A DNA stretch of 64,000 nt, taken from contig OY855905.1 in NCBI GenBank assembly GCA_963693305.1, forward strand, positions 35,107,637-35,171,636, written 5' to 3'. The notes below the pieces were generated by a model. The model saw nothing but the letters and a program-made list of their open reading frames with translations, made no database searches and was not told the DNA's origin. Source of the DNA: Meandrina meandrites (taxonomy: Eukaryota; Cnidaria; Anthozoa; Scleractinia; Meandrinidae). Below are positions 57,368 through 64,000 of the stretch, in pieces. How positions within the stretch are numbered: position 1 is the first letter of the stretch; every line of letters begins with the position of its first letter. Made by a program: the position numbers and the translations under genes.

Positions 57368-59671
57368 TTACTAAAACGAGGAATGAGGAATAGGGAATGG
57401 GGAATGCGGAATGGGGAATGAGAAATTGAAATGGGAAAAATGAAAATTAAAAATTGAAAATAGGAAATTAAAAAAACCGTCAGTTGTAAATAGGAAATGA
57501 AATTCATTCGTTGATGTAAGATAAGATATGTGCATACTTTTAAGATCTATAGAAGTTTTAGAAATAATTCAAAAATTTTACCTCTTGATCGCACGCGAAT
57601 CGAAGGGCGAGGAATGTGATACTGAATTAGTGGGGTGAATACAAATACAAACTTCCAAGGTCTTTATTTCATTTTTTTACCGAAGAAAATTACTTCTTTG
57701 CTGGGCAGGTTTCAAGTAGTCTCAAAACGGATGGTTATGGCCGGATAATGGCGGCCTTTAGACAACATTGAGTCTCCCCAAGAGAATAGCGGCTAAGTTC
57801 GCTCGCATTTGTTTTGAATACATATTACAGACACTTATTTATTTGACTTTTCTCCAGGCATCTAAATGGAAAATAGTACTGTATTCTGTACTGTATACTG
57901 TATTCAGTGAATTGCAAGTCATTATCTGATTTTAAATTAAATTTAGGGAAGTATGTGAAAGAAGTAAAGTAAATTGTAATTAAGAATTATTATTTAATTA
58001 TCCCGCTATTTTGACATATCACTTTTACCTAATATTTATGCATCAGTGTACATATTTTGTATTTATTTTGGCTTTTATTTATAGTTGATGTGATGTCTTA
58101 CAAGATATTATCAACTTAATAAATGTAGATTCGGTTTGTTCACTGAATCATTGGATAAATTCCTAAAGCGATTAATTGATAAAATGAGTGAGAACTTGAA
58201 CTTTCTACATAGCCGCGCAATGCCTTTCAAATTAGAAGTACCGAGAGTTCGTACAAAATAGATAAAAGAATATTTCAAAATACTCCGGAAAAAGGTATTT
58301 GGCCAATCTAGTTTTACATCGATTACTACTTTTCCGTGAAAAACAGGCAGGGGTATTTTTTGTTTCCAATTTAGGCGATAGCGATGGCGATGAAATTTAC
58401 ATAATAGTTCAGAGATGATAAAATGAACCACGCGCGACACTCGAGAAGATAAATTTCGATCGTTTTCTTCTACACTAAGAAATAGTGCCTTCACTGCCCC
58501 AGTAACCCAATTCTGAATGTAACTGATGAAAGCCAATTGATTTTATTTTCTTAAGTACATTGGATATTTGAATGGAAAAATTGCACTGAAAATAAATTAA
58601 AGCGACTTGGTAAAGCAGAATATCACAGCCATGACAACGGGATCAGACAACACGTTGTTCATTTTACGATCAGTTTCGCTTTGAAAACCTAAAATTTACA
58701 ATTGAAGACGGCCAAGGGAAAGCCAGAGAAACGTAAAGTCGATTTCTTTGACCGTGAACCTGCATTAAACCGAAGTGTACAGACAATGTACTCAAAATGT
58801 GTTTAATTTATATATTTTTAAGGCGCGAGGCGCTGTCGGCTTCGAATAGAAGGCGGAGAAATTATAATTCGCCTGTATTTATTGTGTGTTTGTATATATA
58901 TGGTATATTTTTCAACTCAACGGCAAATCCAAAGAAACTTGAAATAAATTTTGTTGAAGATAAACAAGCATTAAACCGAAGCAGAAAATGTACTCAATTA
59001 TATTATATTTTTCGAGGTGATAAGCGCCGTCGACTTCGAATAGAAGGCGGACCTCGACAAAGTTCAAATTCTCACTCATTTGACCAGTCAACCACTTAAG
59101 GAATTTCTCCATTGATACAGTGAACTTGCCGAATACAGCACTATTTTTCATTGAGAAGTCTGGAGAAAAGTCAAGTCAGCGTCTGTGATTTATGTCAATC
59201 AAAACAAATGCGAGCGAAGTTATCTTGAAAGCAACTAAATGTTATTCGACAGCTAGTTGTCGCGTACAAAATTTTCCGGCCATAACCATCCGTTTTGAAA
59301 CTACTTGAAACCTGCCCACCTTGATGAATCTCCTTTTCATTTTAAGCTGCAAAGAAGTAATTTTCTTCGGTAAACAAATGAAATAAAGAACTACGAAGTT
59401 TGTATTTGTATACACACCACGCAGTCAGTATTACATTCTTCGCCCTTCGATTGCGTGTGATCTTTCTGAAACTTCTATAGATCTTAAAAGTATGCACATA
59501 TCTTATACCACATCAACGAAAGAATTTCATTTCTCATTTACAATTGACACTTTTTTTATTTCCCATTTTCAATTTTCATTTTTCCCATTTCAATTCCCCA
59601 TTCCCCATTACTACTTCCCACTCCCCATTCCCTATTCCCCTTTCCCCATTCCCCATTCCTCGTTTTAGTAA
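57368..59671. mobile_element. 2.3-kb foldback element with ~500-bp inverted arms
   Basis: TTACTAAAACGAGGAATG at the left is inverted at the right, and pairing continues through purine-rich 'gggaatgggga' runs, 'cttttaagatctatagaa' and 'aaacggatggttatggccgg' to about 57860 and 59157. The interior (57861-59156) has an unrecognised minus ORF (58111-58536, 141 codons) and a direct repeat with 'attaaaccgaag' and 'cttcgaatagaaggcgga' (58762-58860 and 58966-59052). Arms are diverged by substitutions and indels. Confidence 0.8.
58111..58536 (-). CDS. Unrecognised ORF inside the 2.3-kb foldback element
   Basis: 141 codons, rich in Phe, Leu, Ser and Arg, no family motif that I recognise, and no clear promoter or splice sites. 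It is the only longer ORF inside the element, so it may be a remnant of an element-encoded protein or a chance frame. Confidence 0.2.
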   Translation of the reverse strand: MAFISYIQNWVTGAVKALFLSVEENDRNLSSRVSRVVHFIISELLCKFHRHRYRLNWKQKIPLPVFHGKVVIDVKLDWPNTFFRSILKYSFIYFVRTLGTSNLKGIARLCRKFKFSLILSINRFRNLSNDSVNKPNLHLLS

Positions 59672-59679
59672 CGTCCAAG

Positions 59680-60890
59680 CCGACGTGTTCACTGTACAAA
59701 CAATAAGGTTTTATAATTTGTTTCATTGTATCGCAAACGCTACTCCCTCGAAGCAGTTTACAGGTAGGAAGCATTTTAAAAAAGCTTGTCTGTAGCCGGA
59801 CAAAGCGTTTAATTTTACATTTATTAAGCTTTCACGTACCATTATTTTGCCTTTTGCTAGTCAATCCAATAGTCATTGCAAAAATTAGTCAGAGAGCCAT
59901 CTCCCATGCATTATGGAAGGAAAGATCGAGAAATGTTTACACAACAAGTTGTAACTTAATCTTTTAAAAGAAATGCAAGTTCAACGTTCGGCCTACCGGT
60001 TTTTTTTCCTTTCGCAAAAATCCACTCTTTTGACTGACTAAACAACGGTTTGATAAGCGGAGGCTGGTAAATTAGGTTTGAGTTTAAAACTTACTCCTCC
60101 AGCTTAATGTTTCATTCAACCGATAAGCTTAATTTTAACCTGTATTACTCCCGGTGTGCTCCTTTAAAAGATTACAAAGGTATCAAAAATCAAAGAGTAT
60201 GGCATAAAGGGTTTTACAATGCCAATGAAATTTTCTCGTTCGTCTTACTGTATCATAAAGAGCGTTGACTGATTGGCTTCGAAGTTTTCTTGTCCACAAT
60301 GAGATAAATGGTGTTGACTAGCTACAGTATGTAGGTACATGTTACTTTTTATTCAATGAAATGTGGTCAAATGTGCATTGTGTAACTGCGGCAGTTCTAC
60401 AAATCGCTTGCTATGTACCTCCATCGACCGAATGCTAATACAAATTAGTGAGAAAAGTCCTCCTATACATCTCTTAGACTTTAAATAATAATAATATTTG
60501 TCTTAGTACGAAAAATTAGTTGTCGCTTGTTCTTTGCATTACTTCTTCTCTCAGTTGCCAAAGCTTGATAAAACAAGTTATCTTTGCATTTGCGAGGTGC
60601 ATCCCTTTTAAAAGAACGTCTATCTTGGGCTGAATTTGAACTGTTTGTTAACAGGTTGTTATTCCAAAAAATGGAAAGAAGTTGATGTTTGTAAATCATT
60701 CTGAACCTGTATTCAAATGGTACCTGTGCGCCATTCGCTGTCTGTGGTTACTGTGGTTTCAAGATCTCCCCCTGTGTTCCCCCTGTGTGATTAGTCACAA
60801 CACACTCAACCTTCCAGACATATTTTACGCCTTTTAATTTATTACTTTGAGAGTAACATAAATCGATTAGAAATAAGATGCAAACAGGTG
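59680..60890. other. Intergenic, nothing recognised
   Basis: AT-rich, short ORFs only. No repeat with defined ends was seen. Confidence 0.5.
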
Positions 60891-60894
60891 GCAA

Positions 60895-60990
60895 CAAATA
60901 CGGCATGGTTTGAAAAAAAAAAAATAGAATTTACTTGACGTTTCGTATACTGCAGCACACATCTTCAGAAGTGACGGTTATAAAATGTTC
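60895..60990 (-). repeat. Dispersed repeat, copy 2 (inverted relative to 2040-2175)
   Basis: Minus strand reads 'cattttataaccgtcac', then the hammerhead-like core, then 'tttttcaaaccatgccg'. Shares order and spacing with copy 1. Confidence 0.6.
60933..60972 (-). ncRNA. Hammerhead-ribozyme-like motif (copy 2)
   Basis: Minus strand reads ACTT, CTGAAGA, T, GTGTGC, TGCA, GTATAC, GAAA, CGTC, AAGT. Stem I is ACTT/AAGT (four pairs) and stem II has six pairs with two G-U. Compared with copy 1, stem I is one pair longer and stem II keeps pairing despite a base change. Confidence 0.4.
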
Positions 60991-61537
60991 TCCCAGTAAC
61001 AGGCCCAACCAGATCATAAACGAAGTTGTATAAGCCCAGGGTATATAACTGGCATTTTACAGTGAACAAGTTCAGTGCAGAATGCAAAATAGGCGTTTTG
61101 TTAGCGAGCGCGAATTCGGTCGGTCATTCCTTTTTTGGGTCGTAGATAATTTAACTTGACGATGAAAGTTTTCAAAATATCTACAAATGTGAAACGCAGT
61201 GAAGCGATGAGTGATGAGATAATTACAGCTATGTCAAGAGCATGTGGTGCGAGCATTTTCCTCTTTGAATTGTTTAAAAACAACCTAGAAAGCTTTTGTT
61301 GTCCTTGTTACGAAATGAACGCGGGCTCCTGACAAGCATGGGTTTTAATAACATGTTGCATGCAATGCGTGAATATTAAGCAAAATAATAAAGGTTAAGC
61401 GCACGCTATGGCCTGTCACGCGCGAATTTTCAAAGTATTTACACTTTGTTCGCAATTTTCTCATTTCTTTGCAAGCCTCGTGGTATATCATTACTAGAAA
61501 AGATCAGTTATATAATGTCTTATCAAAGAATACCAAC

Positions 61538-61660
61538 TAAATGTTCGACTATGTTTAATTAACAGATGTCAAGACTCGTGGTTAGTCACGAAAGACATTA
61601 CACAAGCAGACATTGCTCCTGTTAAGCGTGTCATCAAACAGTGATTAAAATTGCACTTCT
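61538..61660 (+). repeat. Direct repeat family 'aatgttcgactatgttta', copy 1
   Basis: Shares 'ttcgactatgttta', 'gtcacgaaagaca', 'gcagtcattgctcctgtt'-like words with 63255-63380 and 63551-63690, plus 'tcatcaaacagtgattaaaa' with 63786-63805. Confidence 0.75.
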
Positions 61661-61940
61661 ACGCGCAGAAAGCAATGACTACTTTATTTTACAAGTAAAA
61701 TTTATATCATTAACAACTTCGGACGCTTAAGATAAGTACACAATAAAGTTGACAACCATTAATTTGGCAGTAAATGCATGGACATCACACATGTGTCATT
61801 CCTTTAGTAACACTACACTGCAACTTAATATACAGTCTTCGTTCACTGTCCAAAATCCACGCGCGCAATTGGTTAAAATCGAGCACGTGATTTTACTTTA
61901 CCTGACGTCAGCAAACTCCGACAGTGCGTTATTGACAATA

Positions 61941-62814
61941 GAGAGGTTAAGGGGGGTCCTTCTTAACTACTAAGTTGTTGCTAAGGAAGGTATTTAACCG
62001 CCATATTTTGGAAACTTGACCTGCTACGGATAAGCTTTTTTCGCAACTTTGTTCGATTGAAGAGTCCTTCAAGAGTTTCAAATCACGGCCATATTTGACA
62101 AGTAGCGTGGCCAGAATAGAAAAAACCCTAAAACTGAAAGGACATATAAAACTGAAAGTTAAAATCAGTGCCAATAGATAAAGAATGTCCACCTGCTTAA
62201 TGCTTCCTATGGGTTTTACAAAATTTGCATTATTGTAAAAGTTATGACATAATAAACACCCGTATTTTCAGACTTTCTTCAGTAGCGCTTTTTTCGTTCT
62301 TGTAAACGGTAATCCCATGCGTAGGATTATAAAGAAGGCTGTGTTATCTCCGATTAATTAAACAATTCAGAACTCTTCCTTTTTTCCTCCAAGTTTTAGG
62401 GATTTTAAATTCTAACGCGCGGTTTAGGACTGGCACTAGTTATGCAGGCGCAATGTCAATATTTCAAGCAGGTATTTCCTGCCCCACAAAATTTACCATT
62501 TAGCGTTACAAAACGGTCCAAAATGGCTTGCCACTAAAGCTGGTCTTCAGGAATTCCCTAGCAACTGCTCTAGATCTGTAGTTAAGAAGGACCCCCCTTA
62601 AGCATGACGTTTACGGCAAACGGCAAAAATAATTCTGATTTTGCTCACTTTTTCTTTAGCACTTAAATAAAGCCAGTCGAAAAATAGGAAAAAAATCCCT
62701 TAATCACAGTAAATGCAAACAATTTTCCTAAATTGTACAAACGGCTAAAATCAGACACCAAAAGTTCGATTTTTGCCGTTTGCCGTTTGCCGTAAACGTC
62801 ATGCTTAACCTCTC
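61941..62814. mobile_element. Outer TA-flanked TIR element interrupted by a TTAA element
   Basis: When the inner element is ignored, the left end GAGAGGTTAAGCATGACG continues through 'tttacggcaaacggcaaa' and is the exact inverse of the right end at about 62779-62814. The element is bordered by TA on both sides. Its own length without the insert would be about 223 bp. Confidence 0.8.
61951..62597. mobile_element. Inner 647-bp TTAA-flanked element nested in the outer one
   Basis: Ends are GGGGGGTCCTTCTTAACTAC and its inverse GTAGTTAAGAAGGACCCCCC, with TTAA at 61947-61950 and 62598-62601. It sits exactly at the TTAA in the outer element's terminal repeat. No coding capacity; piggyBac-type by target site. 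Confidence 0.85.
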
Positions 62815-63070
62815 TAATCACGCATAAACATCGTACATTATTGACAATGGCTGACTTTTTTGTGAACTTTTTCAGCTTATGAACGATTTTGTGAATGATT
62901 TTAAGCCTCATTTATATTTTTTATGTATGGCTTTTTGTGATTTTAAACTACGCCGGTATAAGTTTGTACTTCTTAGATACAACTGAATTCTTATTTATTA
63001 ACTATTCTTGTTCAAAGTTCGCGAAATTATGTATTGCGTGCAATGTAAAGGCAGATTGTATATTAAAAGG

Positions 63071-63249
63071 ATTAGAGGCTGTTAGTTCGTGTTTTGTTTA
63101 CGAATACACGCACTTGCTGGCCGCACAATGAACTCGAAATTTTCAATACTGCACTCAGCTACGCCTCGTGCAGTATTGAAAATTTCTCGTTCATTGTGCG
63201 GCCAGCAAGTGCTGTATTTGTAAACAAAACACTCACAACAGTCTCTAAT
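63071..63249. mobile_element. ~179-bp hairpin element
   Basis: 'gattagaggctgttag' and 'gcacttgctggccgcacaat' at the left are inverted at the right, with about 80-bp arms and a loop near 63150-63165. The arm sequence 'tttcaatactgcac' is perfect. Confidence 0.85.
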
Positions 63250-63254
63250 CCATA

Positions 63255-63690
63255 GTTAATGTTCGACTATGTTTAACAGCTTTTAAGACAAGTGGTTAAG
63301 TCACGAAAGACATTTACATAAGCAGTCATTGCTCCTGTTGAGCGTGGCATAAACATTACTTTTGCCTCTTGAACTACAATACTTATTACGTTTAACAAGA
63401 ATAATTTCATTTCTTCATTTCTTTGCCTTACATGCTCGATCCCAGTTTGCGCGTCTGGATACAGGCAGCCTAAACATATAAGATAAACGATATCAACTTA
63501 TAATTAAAAGTTACCACTCGCGTGTTCTCCAGTAACACTATACTGCAACTTAATGTTCGACTATGTTTAACAGCTGTCAAGAGTCGTGGTTAAGTCACGA
63601 AAGACACTTACATAAGCAGTCATTGCTCCTGTTGAGTGTGGGATAAACATTACTGGTCATTACTTTTGTCTCTTGAACTACAACTAGACG
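63255..63690 (+). repeat. Two further copies of the 'aatgttcgactatgttta' repeat
   Basis: Copies at about 63255-63380 and 63551-63690 include 'gtggttaagtcacgaaagac', 'acataagcagtcattgctcc' and 'ataaacattact'. They are more like each other than like the 61538 copy. Confidence 0.75.
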
Positions 63691-64000
63691 CTTAACTGCG
63701 TGTACCCAGGCAAGTGTTAAACTGTGAAGGCTAAGTAAAGAAATAAATTGACTTTGTTTGCACAGCCATGATTGTGTTAAAACTGTCATCAAACAGTGAT
63801 TAAAATTGCACTACTAAGCGTACAAGTGAAATAGCCCAGGTTCGATATTTTAAAATTCAGCCTAAAACAATAGACATCACTGCAAACGTTGTGTGCATTT
63901 GTATGTGGTTTGAGAAGAAATCATGGTATTAAAATTACGATTAAGGTCCGGTAATTCGAGCAACATTTTTGTTCAACTTGTCTCGCAACATTGTTGCATT

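Noticed and set aside
58797..59099. 100-codon plus-strand ORF inside the second foldback
   Set aside because: It runs across an internal direct duplication and has no recognisable motif.
1..64000. CRISPR arrays, bacterial operons, riboswitches, rRNA or canonical tRNA genes
   Set aside because: None found. The spliced genes and transposons show this is a eukaryotic nuclear sequence, and the tandem array is satellite-like without spacers.

Overview
This is a eukaryotic, AT-rich nuclear window with spliced genes, long introns and dense small transposable elements. The gene content (a Bcl-2 family gene, a mitochondrial glutamate carrier, V-ATPase subunit E and an intronless class A GPCR) shows it is a metazoan. 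The repeat style (L1/Tx1-like LINE, many TIR elements, TTAGGG-type interstitial repeat) and the GPCR suggest an anthozoan cnidarian, probably a stony coral. That placement is inference and was not tested by a search.

Layout. At 440-864 (-) lies the first coding exon of an unrecognised gene that runs off the left edge. A four-exon Bcl-2 family gene occupies 5183-10028 (+); its product has BH3, a degenerate BH1 and BH2 but no C-terminal membrane anchor. From about 14163 to 24067 there is a decayed L1/Tx1-like LINE whose ORF1 is split by a 5.9-kb foldback element (14387-20275) flanked by TTAA. A ten-exon SLC25A22-like mitochondrial glutamate carrier covers 26154-31499 (+). Convergent to it, a nine-exon V-ATPase subunit E gene covers 32758-49011 (-). 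Its 8.2-kb intron 4 holds a six-unit tandem array (about 38094-43040), three GC-rich subrepeats, an interstitial telomere-like tract and two direct copies of one palindromic MITE. A single-exon class A GPCR lies at 50512-51510 (-). From 51.5 kb to the right edge I recognise no protein-coding host gene, only repeats: a second foldback element (57368-59671), a TTAA element nested inside a TA-flanked element (61941-62814), hairpins and direct repeats.

How the genes relate. SLC25A22 and V-ATPase E are ordinary housekeeping genes arranged tail to tail with about 1.26 kb between their stop codons. There is no sign of an operon or of a functional cluster. Exon-intron structures were built by hand from splice sites, reading phase and protein-family similarity. 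Each of the three multi-exon models closes with consistent phase.

The most unusual material is in the repeats: the TTAA-flanked 2.8-kb-arm palindrome inside the LINE, two degenerate hammerhead-ribozyme-like motifs in copies of one dispersed sequence at opposite ends of the window, the nested TTAA-in-TA element, and the expanded array in the V-ATPase intron.
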